From Promethearchaeota archaeon (GTDB lineage Archaea > Asgardarchaeota > Lokiarchaeia > Sigyniarchaeales > Promethearchaeaceae): 6,944 bases of DNA. Shown here piece after piece: positions 1-6,818 of this stretch. How positions within the stretch are numbered: position 1 is the stretch's first letter; each line of letters begins with the position of its first letter. The notes below the pieces were generated by a model. The model was not told the DNA's origin, searched no databases, and worked only from the letters and a program-made list of their open reading frames with translations. The stretch spans positions 1 through 6,944 of the forward strand of contig WJKO01000500.1 of the NCBI GenBank assembly GCA_014729055.1. The letters run 5' to 3'. The translations under genes and the position numbers were made by a program.

Positions 1-1
1 A

Positions 2-520
2 GCGGGTATGATTGGTTTGAGTGTGCTTGCAAATGTTGTAAGGGCGGGGGCAAAAAATATTTGGATGAGCGATTTAGATGAAGACAGATTGAAGATTGCT
101 AAAGAAATGGGAGCTACCCGAGTTATTAATGCTAAGGAAGATGTAGTAAAGATTATTCGAGAAGAGGCAGGATACGAAGGTGTTGACGTTGCATTTGAAG
201 CAGTTGGAATTGAGGCATCATTAAGGACATGCATGGATATTATCCGAAAAGGCGCGAGAATTGTGGTTATCGGTGTGTTTGGAGAAGAATCAAAAATAAA
301 AAGCGCAATTGTTCAAGATTGGGAAATGGAATTAATAGGATCCTTGATGTATACGAGACGCGACTTAAAAGAAGCTATCACTTTGCTTGCTAATCAAGAA
401 TTTCCCGCTGATACGATCATCGGCAAAGTATTTCCTTTAACAGAAGCGGACAAAGCTTTCGATTATGCACGAAATAACAAGACAGATATTAAGATTTTGC
501 TCGAAATAAACAAAGAATAA
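2..520 (+). CDS. Zinc-type (MDR) alcohol/polyol dehydrogenase, C-terminal half, 5' truncated
   Basis: This is the C-terminal 172 residues of a medium-chain dehydrogenase; the N-terminal catalytic zinc domain lies outside the window (family members are usually about 340-350 residues). The frame opens at base 2 with AGMIGL, the end of the GxGxxG nucleotide-binding loop. The second strand of the Rossmann fold ends in an aspartate (WMSDLDEDRL). In this family an acidic residue there usually contacts the adenosine ribose and favours NAD over NADP. Later motifs, VDVAFEAVG and GARIVVIGVFG, are typical of the sorbitol, threonine and 2,3-butanediol dehydrogenase branch, which oxidises secondary alcohols to ketones in the cytoplasm. 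The substrate cannot be fixed without the catalytic domain. A sugar alcohol would fit the sugar kinase and galactosidase further along, but that is inference. The next gene has its own promoter-like element, so the two need not form an operon. Confidence 0.9.
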   Translation, partial: AGMIGLSVLANVVRAGAKNIWMSDLDEDRLKIAKEMGATRVINAKEDVVKIIREEAGYEGVDVAFEAVGIEASLRTCMDIIRKGARIVVIGVFGEESKIKSAIVQDWEMELIGSLMYTRRDLKEAITLLANQEFPADTIIGKVFPLTEADKAFDYARNNKTDIKILLEINKE

Positions 521-531
521 AGAAAAGAAGC

Positions 532-550
532 GATAAAGAAATTTATAAAT
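532..550 (+). promoter_or_regulatory. Archaeal-type BRE/TATA promoter for the methyltransferase
   Basis: TTTATAAAT at 542-550 matches the archaeal TATA pattern and is preceded by a purine-rich stretch (AAAGAAA, 535-541) resembling a TFB recognition element. With usual spacing, transcription would begin near base 572, giving a leader of about 40 bases. AAGGA at 598-602, ten bases before the ATG at 613, is the likely ribosome binding site. Confidence 0.5.
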
Positions 551-559
551 AGGAATCCA

Positions 560-581
560 TTTCTTTTTAGATATTTTTTTG
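560..581 (+). terminator. Oligo-T tract, possible terminator of the dehydrogenase gene
   Basis: Two T-rich runs (560-568, one C; 574-580, seven T) lie 40-60 bases after the dehydrogenase stop. Archaeal RNA polymerase can terminate at such U-rich tracts without a hairpin, and none is seen here. The tract overlaps the expected transcription start of the next gene, so it may simply be AT-rich leader. Confidence 0.35.
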
Positions 582-612
582 TTTAATAATTAATTTCAAG
601 GAATAATCCATC

Positions 613-3357
613 ATGGAGAAGCATGAAAAGGACAGCGTAGAAGAATTAAACAGCAACTCTAAACGACTATATTCTTTGGAAATTCAAAAAAATGCGGAAA
701 ATATTAATTTTAAGTTCAACGAAAGATTTGGTTTAAATTCAGATTATTTCAAGAAATTTATAGACTTATTGCCAGAAAACGCAGATTTCTCAGAATGGAA
801 GGCACATTTTAGCACAATATACCATGACTCTCATTTGGATAGAAACTTATTTTATCGCCATTGTTATTTGCTTTTCGTTTGTCAAAGGTGTTTTCAGATT
901 TTACATGAGAACATAAAAACTCGATGGAATATAGATTTAAATGCAGAAATTAATAATGCCAAAGTCATAACAAAAAAATACTTCAATTTTCTCCATTCAA
1001 TTGATTCAGACAACTCGGTTTACATAAAATCAATACAAAACGCTTTAAACGATTTTTTTGAATTGATATTTTCACAAAACATTGAAATCATAGATATTTT
1101 TAATCTATTCTATCAAGAAATTATAATTCCTAACCAGAGACATAAGCTTGGTGAGTTTTTCACGCCTATCCCGCTTGTGAATCTCATGGTAACTGAGACT
1201 TATGAATTAGGTAGTCTCGTATTAGATCCAGCTTGTGGAACGGGTACTTTCTTGGTAGAGATAATTAGAAAGATTTTCAAGCATTATCATGAATCACCTA
1301 ATCTCAAGATTCTTGAATCAATAAAACACCTTTATGGCGTAGAAATAAACCCCATCACTATTAATGTTACGAAATTAAACCTCATAACGTATATCACTCA
1401 CCAGTACATACTAATCGACCGCAAGTATGAAAAAGAATCTGACGATAGAATTAACCCGTCGATTCTCACGAGTATCCTTGAAACCATTAATCGACATTTA
1501 TTTAATAAAGACTTTCTTCTAAATTCAAGTTCTGAATTCAAATCAATGCAAGGGTTCGATTTAATCATTGGAAATCCCCCTTGGTTGGTTATAAATGGAG
1601 TAAATTCATTAGATTATAAATTAAAACTAAAGACGCTCGCAGAGAAACTTGAGATAGGTTCTAATACGCAAAATATTAGTAACATGGAATTATCTTCGCT
1701 GTTTTTTGCAAAAAGTGTGTCTGAATTATTAAATGCTTCTGGAAAAATCTTTTTTGTGACCAGTGCGGGAATAATGACAGGATCTCAAAATGATCGATTG
1801 AGGCAGTTTAAAGGATTAAAAAACATCAGAATCTGGAAATTTGACAAGGATTTATTCAATATTCATAATATTTGCGTATATGCTGAAAAAGGAGAACAAG
1901 AAATCGAAAAAAAATATAAAATCCCCGTAGAAACGAAGAAATGCAAAGATGATCCTATTGAGTATTTAGATGGTACTTCTGAAATCTATGTACCGATTTA
2001 TGTGAATAATGATGGAAAAAATAACAAATTTGGGTCGGATCTACATATTGGACGTCTAATTCCTGAAGAAAAACACTTTAATTTGGATCAACCCTCGTTA
2101 TATCAAGAATTATTCAGACAAGGGGCTTGCCTCGGTCCGAGAAATCTTCTATATTGCCAAATAAACCCATATACTGAGATTCAAAACACCGAAAAAGAAA
2201 ACATTGTTTCAATACAACCAGATCTATCAGTTCAATATAAAAAATACAGTAAATGGGATTTTATCGCTTATGAAAAGGCGGAAGTTGAATTAGATTATAT
2301 TTACACAAGCGCAAAAAGTACTCAATTGATACCGTTTTTACTCTTAGCAACGAAAATCCTATATATTCCCGTTCCGATCTTTAAGCAATCTGATTTATCT
2401 ACAAAATATTATAAAGCTAAGAATTCGGGAAACCCGTTTGAACCATACTTTGGTAAAAATACATATGCGGAACAACATTTTAAAACCTTAAACAAAATAT
2501 ATGTAGAACACATGAAATCTGGAGCCGCAATACCAACACTAATAGAGAATATGAACCATAATAACAAACTCTTTAATTCTAACCAACAAGCAAAATACAA
2601 GATAGTATATAATGGTATTGGAAGTATAGTAAAGTCTGCTATAGTCCAAGGAAATATTGTAATAGATTCATCTCTATATTATTATACGCCTGAAAATGAG
2701 GATGAAGCCTATTATTTAATGGGTGTTCTAAACTCGAATATCGTCACAGAGCGCGTGAAGAAGATCGGTTCGACCGGCTCAAGTGGATCATTAAGAAATA
2801 TCCACAAGAATCCCCTAAAATTGAATATTCCAAAGTATGAAAATACTAAAACACAGAATAAGATTGTAAAACTATCTAAAGAACTTGAAAATTACGCACT
2901 TAATACCGCCAGTAAATCTATTCAAAGCGAAATTGAAGAGTATATCCAAAAACAAGGATTTTGTCAAAAATGCGGGAAAGTGTTTTTAACACGAAATGTT
3001 CAAACGCACATAACAAAGTGCAACAAAAATAAGGATTATTCTGTTGTCAAGCAAATTTTAAGCATTTTGGGTAACGATACCCTTCAAAATCTAAATACAC
3101 CAAAAAAAATAAAAAAACTGATACAGAAAAAGGAGTTTATGAAATCCATTCTCAATTCTCCGAAAAATCAAAAACCAACGGATCCAGAATATGAGGGAAT
3201 TGTTGTAGATGCTATTAAGGATAGTAGAAATTTTCTGTTTAAACGAATTATGGAAGCTTTTTTAAAACCTAAAACAATACAGAATCTCCTCTTAAGAGAT
3301 AAAAAATTTACTGAAAAATTGCGTAGATTAAACAAATATGTCGTAGAAATCATTTAA
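613..3357 (+). CDS. Gamma-class DNA N6-adenine methyltransferase with fused target recognition region and C2HC zinc finger
   Basis: This 914-residue protein transfers a methyl group from S-adenosylmethionine to adenine in DNA. Motifs run in the HsdM/type IIG (gamma) order: motif X GEFFTP (residues 180-185), motif I DPACGTGTF (205-213, the SAM loop), motif II with E244 in GVEINP, and catalytic motif IV NPPW (321-324). Residues 1-175 are mostly helical with no visible PD-(D/E)xK nuclease motif. Roughly 490-770 resembles a target-recognition region; it includes YYLMGVLNS (700-708), followed by a basic stretch and IHKNPLKLNIPK, as in type IIG enzymes. C784-x2-C787-x11-H799-x3-C803 forms a C2HC zinc finger, followed by a Lys-rich helical tail to residue 914. 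The ATG at 613 is supported by AAGGA upstream and by the next Met lying near residue 190. No restriction nuclease or specificity gene is adjacent, so it may be a solitary or single-protein modification enzyme. The methyltransferase call is firm; the recognition site is unknown. Confidence 0.92.
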   Translation: MEKHEKDSVEELNSNSKRLYSLEIQKNAENINFKFNERFGLNSDYFKKFIDLLPENADFSEWKAHFSTIYHDSHLDRNLFYRHCYLLFVCQRCFQILHENIKTRWNIDLNAEINNAKVITKKYFNFLHSIDSDNSVYIKSIQNALNDFFELIFSQNIEIIDIFNLFYQEIIIPNQRHKLGEFFTPIPLVNLMVTETYELGSLVLDPACGTGTFLVEIIRKIFKHYHESPNLKILESIKHLYGVEINPITINVTKLNLITYITHQYILIDRKYEKESDDRINPSILTSILETINRHLFNKDFLLNSSSEFKSMQGFDLIIGNPPWLVINGVNSLDYKLKLKTLAEKLEIGSNTQNISNMELSSLFFAKSVSELLNASGKIFFVTSAGIMTGSQNDRLRQFKGLKNIRIWKFDKDLFNIHNICVYAEKGEQEIEKKYKIPVETKKCKDDPIEYLDGTSEIYVPIYVNNDGKNNKFGSDLHIGRLIPEEKHFNLDQPSLYQELFRQGACLGPRNLLYCQINPYTEIQNTEKENIVSIQPDLSVQYKKYSKWDFIAYEKAEVELDYIYTSAKSTQLIPFLLLATKILYIPVPIFKQSDLSTKYYKAKNSGNPFEPYFGKNTYAEQHFKTLNKIYVEHMKSGAAIPTLIENMNHNNKLFNSNQQAKYKIVYNGIGSIVKSAIVQGNIVIDSSLYYYTPENEDEAYYLMGVLNSNIVTERVKKIGSTGSSGSLRNIHKNPLKLNIPKYENTKTQNKIVKLSKELENYALNTASKSIQSEIEEYIQKQGFCQKCGKVFLTRNVQTHITKCNKNKDYSVVKQILSILGNDTLQNLNTPKKIKKLIQKKEFMKSILNSPKNQKPTDPEYEGIVVDAIKDSRNFLFKRIMEAFLKPKTIQNLLLRDKKFTEKLRRLNKYVVEII

Positions 3358-3395
3358 GAACAATAGATAACAGAAATAAGTTAGAAATGGATTAA

Positions 3396-3418
3396 AAATA
3401 GAGAAAAAAAATAAAAAT
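3396..3418 (-). terminator. U-rich terminator of the zinc-ribbon gene
   Basis: On the minus strand this stretch is almost entirely T (two T-runs broken by single A or C bases), and it starts about 12 bases after the minus-strand stop at 3430. This suits intrinsic archaeal termination at an oligo-T tract. It lies in the 72-base gap between convergent genes. Confidence 0.5.
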
Positions 3419-3429
3419 GTTATTTATCA

Positions 3430-4122
3430 TTAATTTTTACCCAATTGCGCCCCGCAGTAATGACAAAAGACGGCTTCTTTGGAGTTTTCAGAACCACAAT
3501 ACGGACAAATTCCCTTTTTCTTTTTACTTACCTCAAATATCTTATTATATTCGTCCTTGACATCTTTCAACTCTTGTTCCTTCAAATATTCCTTATATGG
3601 AAGTTCCATGTTCTTTATAAGGTCAAGATTAGCCCTGTAATCTTGCCAAGTCTTAATATCAACTTTAAGTATAGATTTGTCCTTAAGCAACACATCTTTC
3701 CTCTCATCCGAATTAATTAAAGCAAGATTTGTAAGAAATCTCTTCAATTTTAGTCTTTTAATCAGATTTTGGTTACTTTCCTTAACGATAAATTTGATAA
3801 AGTCTTTTTTTAATGAATATTTGTTATCTGAAATATCTAAACAATCTAAATCTAATGAGCTTATATCAGGGACAATTTGCTCCCGATTTTTAATTTCCGC
3901 ATTGATTTTTTGCTGAATTGATTTAATTTTAGATTTAATGTTCTTAGGACTAGTATTTGCGGCTATCTGCACAGATGTCGTAGTGTAATTTGGTTGCACT
4001 TGATGATATATGTAATAGGATCTGGGATAAAAATGCCTTCTACGAGGTGCGAATTGACGATTTCGCCTTGGATTGCCTTTAAAATAGGGGTTTCTGCCAT
4101 AGAAGATTTTTTTTCGTGGCAT
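3430..4122 (-). CDS. Hypothetical protein: Arg/Tyr-rich N-terminus, helical middle, C-terminal zinc ribbon
   Basis: I do not recognise a named family for this 230-residue protein. Residues 1-46 are low-complexity and basic-aromatic, with nine Arg and three Lys in the first 34 (RRNR at 19-22, RRR at 27-29) and many Tyr/Phe (YYIY 36-39). Such tails often bind nucleic acid. Residues about 60-200 are charged, Lys/Ile/Leu-rich and predicted helical. The C-terminus has a short zinc ribbon, C206-P-Y-C209 and C220-H-Y-C223, of the kind common in archaeal proteins of unknown role. There is no signal peptide or membrane helix, so it is probably cytoplasmic. The ATG at 4122 is preceded at short range by GTGAT (4126-4130, minus), a partial match to the 16S tail complement. 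It converges on the methyltransferase with a 72-base gap, so shared function is possible but not shown. It is a real gene by length, domain structure and flanking signals. Confidence 0.8.
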   Translation of the reverse strand: MPRKKIFYGRNPYFKGNPRRNRQFAPRRRHFYPRSYYIYHQVQPNYTTTSVQIAANTSPKNIKSKIKSIQQKINAEIKNREQIVPDISSLDLDCLDISDNKYSLKKDFIKFIVKESNQNLIKRLKLKRFLTNLALINSDERKDVLLKDKSILKVDIKTWQDYRANLDLIKNMELPYKEYLKEQELKDVKDEYNKIFEVSKKKKGICPYCGSENSKEAVFCHYCGAQLGKN

Positions 4123-4178
4123 ATTATCACATTCTTTTGTTGAATTAGAATAAAATCAAGATTATCTAGTCAATATTC

Positions 4179-4186
4179 ATTTATAT
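4179..4186 (-). promoter_or_regulatory. Candidate TATA box for the zinc-ribbon gene
   Basis: The minus strand reads ATATAAAT here, preceded by an A-rich stretch. Transcription about 26 bases downstream (near 4157) would leave a leader of roughly 35 bases before the ATG at 4122. The surrounding region is very AT-rich, so chance matches are likely. Confidence 0.35.
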
Positions 4187-4253
4187 TATTTTGCATATAT
4201 ATTCATAACTATTTCAGACTTTTAATCAAATGCAAATAGACATTGGTTTTGGA

Positions 4254-4270
4254 TAAAAAAGAAATAAAAT
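4254..4270 (-). terminator. U-rich terminator of the sugar kinase gene
   Basis: On the minus strand this is a T-dominated run (TTTTATTTCTTTTTT core) about 30 bases after the kinase stop. It fits oligo-T termination and would separate the kinase from the zinc-ribbon gene, which has a candidate promoter of its own further down. Confidence 0.45.
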
Positions 4271-4280
4271 TGAACCTCAT

Positions 4281-4317
4281 CTTAAAAGTTTTTCAGAACT
4301 ACCTTAAAAGCTTTTCA
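4281..4317. repeat. Short tandem duplication at the kinase 3' end
   Basis: CTTAAAAGTTTTTCA (4281-4295) and CTTAAAAGCTTTTCA (4303-4317) are 15-base copies differing at one base, 22 bases apart. The second copy encodes the last codons of the kinase (EKLLR on the minus strand), and the first lies just past the stop. The downstream copy would also read EKLLR, in a different frame. The second copy includes the palindrome AAAAGCTTTT. Confidence 0.6.
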
Positions 4318-5243
4318 ATATCTTGTATCGTATGATCTGACATGGGACCGAACGAGGTAACCTTAAGAGCCCCGACGGCATTTGCAAACCTTAAATTCTC
4401 TTCCAATGGCACGTTATTTAAGTATCCTACTATAAAAGCTCCACCAAAGCTGTCACCTGCGCCTGTTGGATCTATTTCCTCAACTTTGAAACTATTAGTG
4501 TTAACAATTCCATCAGATGTATAAGCCCGGCTGCCATCTTTGCCTCTTTTTAATATGACTATCTTGGGATTCATTGAAAGCAGTCTTTTACATGCATTAT
4601 CAGCACCCTTCTCTTGAGCTAACATTTCGGCTTCCTCTCCACTGGGCAATAAAATTGTGGTCGCATCTAATACTGGTTTACAAATTTCAATTATCTCTTC
4701 TATGGGCATCATCTCAGGACGTAAATTCGGATCAAAGGATATTTCTACCTCTGGATTTTGCTCTCTGGCAATTTTTATTGCTTTATAGCACGCTTCTTTA
4801 CTCGATTCACTGATTGAAAGTGCAGAACCCATTATATGTAAGCATTTTATATTGCTAAAGTACTCCTCATTTATGTCATTAGGACTTGTTTTACCAGCCG
4901 CCCCTCTGGAAAAAATAAATTTACGAGATCCATCTTCATTATACTGTACAAATGCTATTCCAGTTGTATCTTCTGAATCCACCCTGACTTGAGAAATATC
5001 AACACCGTCCTTTTCCAATTTTTGAGTAAGTGCACGTCCAAAATCGTCATCCCCTACTACACCGATAAATCCGGTGCTCAAATCTTTATTTTTTGCCATT
5101 CTGGCAGCACTATCTATGAAAATACAAGGTGCACCACTCGGATATGGTCCTTTATAGAGTCCAGGCACTATATGAGGGACTCCAACCTTTGCCCTCATAA
5201 TTTCGACAAGCATTTCTCCTAAACAAATAATTTCTGGTGACAT
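4299..5243 (-). CDS. PfkB-family carbohydrate kinase, tagatose-kinase-like
   Basis: This 314-residue ribokinase-fold enzyme phosphorylates a sugar with ATP in the cytoplasm; the length is normal for the family. The N-terminal strand LGEMLVEIM (8-16) is followed by GPYPSGAP (32-39), which takes the place of the usual GGxPxN substrate-site segment, and by FIDSAARM. GFIGVVGDDDFG (58-69) is the conserved glycine-rich segment. The C-terminal PfkB signature is DPTGAGDSF (258-266), with catalytic base D264 and the anion hole formed by the GAGD loop. The EIMR opening with PSGAP and FID recalls bacterial and archaeal tagatose-kinase-like proteins as I remember them. KDG kinase, fructokinase or another substrate remains possible, so no symbol is given. 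No strong ribosome binding site precedes the ATG at 5243. It is transcribed divergently from the membrane-protein/galactosidase operon across a 130-base region, which suggests joint control. Confidence 0.9.
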   Translation of the reverse strand: MSPEIICLGEMLVEIMRAKVGVPHIVPGLYKGPYPSGAPCIFIDSAARMAKNKDLSTGFIGVVGDDDFGRALTQKLEKDGVDISQVRVDSEDTTGIAFVQYNEDGSRKFIFSRGAAGKTSPNDINEEYFSNIKCLHIMGSALSISESSKEACYKAIKIAREQNPEVEISFDPNLRPEMMPIEEIIEICKPVLDATTILLPSGEEAEMLAQEKGADNACKRLLSMNPKIVILKRGKDGSRAYTSDGIVNTNSFKVEEIDPTGAGDSFGGAFIVGYLNNVPLEENLRFANAVGALKVTSFGPMSDHTIQDIEKLLR

Positions 5244-5309
5244 AATTAAAAAATCGCAAGAAAAATTCTTAAGTATTTTTAATTCTCAGAATAAAAATAT
5301 GAAAATGTA

Positions 5310-5325
5310 GTTATTTATAGATAAC
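5310..5325. promoter_or_regulatory. Near-palindromic TATA-centred element in the divergent promoter region
   Basis: GTTATTTATAGATAAC equals its own reverse complement at 14 of 16 positions, with perfect five-base arms GTTAT/ATAAC. Its core reads TTATTTATAG on plus and CTATAAATAA on minus, both TATA-like. The centre is 56 bases from the plus-strand ATG (5374) and 74 from the minus-strand ATG (5243). Starts about 26 bases either side would give leaders of roughly 30 and 48 bases. It could be a bidirectional TATA box, an operator, or both. AAGGAG at 5356-5361 is the plus-strand ribosome binding site. Confidence 0.45.
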
Positions 5326-5373
5326 AATAATTCAAAAATACATTTATCAATAATTAAGGAGAATATAACCATA

Positions 5374-6093
5374 ATGGCTTATGAAGAACTGATTCGAGAA
5401 TTCGATCTCATTCTATGGACCGCTGCAAATTTTCTAACGTTATTCAATAGTATTTTTACTCTAAGACTCGTTAGAAATGAGAGGTTGGATAAATCTCAGC
5501 GACACGCTAATCTGACTTGGGGGCTTTATTTTCTGTTTATGTTATTTGGAAATATATTGAATATTGTATGGAGATTGTATCTTGTTGAGACGGCAGGTAT
5601 GGATATTGCAAAATTGGTCGAAAAAATATCCCTTATTATGATTAGCGTTGGTTGGTTAGTAATAATTGGATATTTTGATCGTAAAATGTTGATACTGAAA
5701 AAGCCGTATTTCTTTTATATTATGTGTATATCGACTTTATTAACTATTATCGTTGGATTTCACCAAGGTACAATTCTCGAAATAATATATTTTATAACGA
5801 CTTCAATTGGATTCTCGGTATTTCCAATATTATTCTTAATGATAAGCAGAAGGTCAGAAGGTATATTAAAAAAAAACGCAAGACGGATATTCATAGCCGC
5901 AGTTTTGTTTGGAGTTGGATTGTTGGTACAGACGCAAAATGTTGAGCCATTTTTGCCACAGATCATAGCACTATTTGAATCAACCCTCCATCTTCCGTAT
6001 TTAATCGTTTCGCCAATAATGATAATAATATCAATGATAACATTTTGGTTAGGAATCTGGAATCTATATCTCTATAATATTGAAATTGAGTAG
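5374..6093 (+). CDS. Seven-helix integral membrane protein, paralogue A
   Basis: I do not recognise a named family for this 239-residue protein. About seven hydrophobic helices are visible: 10-32, 47-70, 82-103, 110-129, 133-157, 169-188 and 206-234, with short charged loops and no soluble domain. The loop segments RLVRNERLDK and SRRSEGILKKNARR are basic, which suggests they face the cytoplasm. Residues shared with the next gene include REFDLILW (8-15), G59-N60, RLYL-x-ET (67-73), P111-Y112, N168-A169 and Q186/N189. A polar Asn and Arg near the membrane and a QxxN pair hint at a ligand or ion site, but this is inference. TM7 lacks the retinal-binding lysine of microbial rhodopsins. AAGGAG sits 12 bases before the ATG. 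It leads an operon with its paralogue (11-base gap) and a GH2 hydrolase, so a sensor or permease for glycosides is conceivable but unproven. Confidence 0.85.
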   Translation: MAYEELIREFDLILWTAANFLTLFNSIFTLRLVRNERLDKSQRHANLTWGLYFLFMLFGNILNIVWRLYLVETAGMDIAKLVEKISLIMISVGWLVIIGYFDRKMLILKKPYFFYIMCISTLLTIIVGFHQGTILEIIYFITTSIGFSVFPILFLMISRRSEGILKKNARRIFIAAVLFGVGLLVQTQNVEPFLPQIIALFESTLHLPYLIVSPIMIIISMITFWLGIWNLYLYNIEIE

Positions 6094-6104
6094 GAAGAAT
6101 ACAT

Positions 6105-6797
6105 ATGGACGTCGTCAGAGAAATTGATTTAATGCTTTGGGTTAGTAGCATAACATTTACGAGCTTCCTTGCATATACGGTACAATACAAAATACATCGA
6201 AAAAGAATTGAAGATGAGGTTGTCTATAAGAATATCCAAACGTGGATTTATTTTTTTATATGTAAAGCAATCGGCAATACGTTCGGGATCATCAATAGAT
6301 TATATTTAGGTGAAACACCCAACTTAAAGGTTCTCTTCGATATGATTTCAATTGGATTCGATTTGTCCGCCATAACGATCAAGGTAAATTATTTAGAGAA
6401 GACTCTAAAGTTATTCGAGCGCCCATATCTAACGTATTTCAATATAATTACGATTATTATTACTTTCATAACAGGAGAAGCTCTTAAATCCAATGAAGTA
6501 GTTATGATCATTGTTTTTATTCTTCAAGTCGTTGGCTTTCTATTTTTACCACTTATGTATCTATATATGATATTTCATTCGAAGGGTCCCATTCGGCGCA
6601 ATGCGATATTTATTTTAGCAGGATTATTGATATTGGAAATTGGATTGTCAATTCAAGCCCATAATTTAACGGTAATTTGGCCAGATCTTCCAGCAACCTT
6701 CCAAGAAATTACAGGAATATCCTACCTATATACCACGCCCATTGAAATAATGGTTGGAAATTTCTTAATCTATAAAGGATTTATCGATTCATTTTAA
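6105..6797 (+). CDS. Seven-helix integral membrane protein, paralogue B
   Basis: This 230-residue protein is a diverged tandem copy of the gene before it. Matching positions, with an offset of only two to four residues, include REIDLMLW (5-12), W47, G57-N58, RLYL-x-ET (65-71), P107-Y108, N166-A167, QAHN (184-187) and P212 in the last helix. Helices lie at about 8-28, 46-68, 78-98, 107-127, 131-156, 165-185 and 204-225; the third is weaker and carries a lysine. There is no soluble domain or signal peptide. The ATG at 6105 lies 11 bases after the previous stop, and its ribosome binding site AGGAAG overlaps that stop, indicating translational coupling in one operon. Same-size paralogues in tandem suggest a heterodimeric membrane complex, or duplication followed by specialisation. 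No catalytic motif is visible; function unknown. Confidence 0.85.
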   Translation: MDVVREIDLMLWVSSITFTSFLAYTVQYKIHRKRIEDEVVYKNIQTWIYFFICKAIGNTFGIINRLYLGETPNLKVLFDMISIGFDLSAITIKVNYLEKTLKLFERPYLTYFNIITIIITFITGEALKSNEVVMIIVFILQVVGFLFLPLMYLYMIFHSKGPIRRNAIFILAGLLILEIGLSIQAHNLTVIWPDLPATFQEITGISYLYTTPIEIMVGNFLIYKGFIDSF

Positions 6798-6818
6798 ATC
6801 TGGAGGAATCATAAACAA

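Noticed and set aside
613..1140. N-terminal restriction nuclease domain in the methyltransferase
   Set aside because: No PD-(D/E)xK or HNH-like arrangement could be found in residues 1-175, so it is not annotated, though a diverged fold cannot be excluded by eye.
2409..2600. Minus-strand open frame of 63 codons inside the methyltransferase
   Set aside because: It lies wholly opposite a well-supported gene, has no domain, and shows no convincing ribosome binding site or spacing to a neighbour.
3412..3439. TAAAAAT/ATTTTTA inverted repeat as a hairpin terminator between convergent genes
   Set aside because: It is a seven-base all-AT stem that runs into the zinc-ribbon coding end; it is too weak to separate from AT-rich background.
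3445..3916. Two plus-strand open frames opposite the zinc-ribbon gene
   Set aside because: Their hydrophobic translations are the expected complement of a Lys/Asn-rich gene; the minus-strand frame has the zinc ribbon and flanking signals.
4342..5222. Three plus-strand open frames opposite the sugar kinase
   Set aside because: The kinase on the minus strand is full length with all family motifs; the opposing frames show no recognisable motif.
5724..6190. Overlapping open frames in and across the first membrane-protein gene
   Set aside because: They are out of frame with, or antisense to, two clear seven-helix genes and have no independent support.
5374..6797. Microbial rhodopsin identity for the seven-helix proteins
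   Set aside because: The last helix of each lacks the conserved retinal-binding lysine and its DxxxK-type context.
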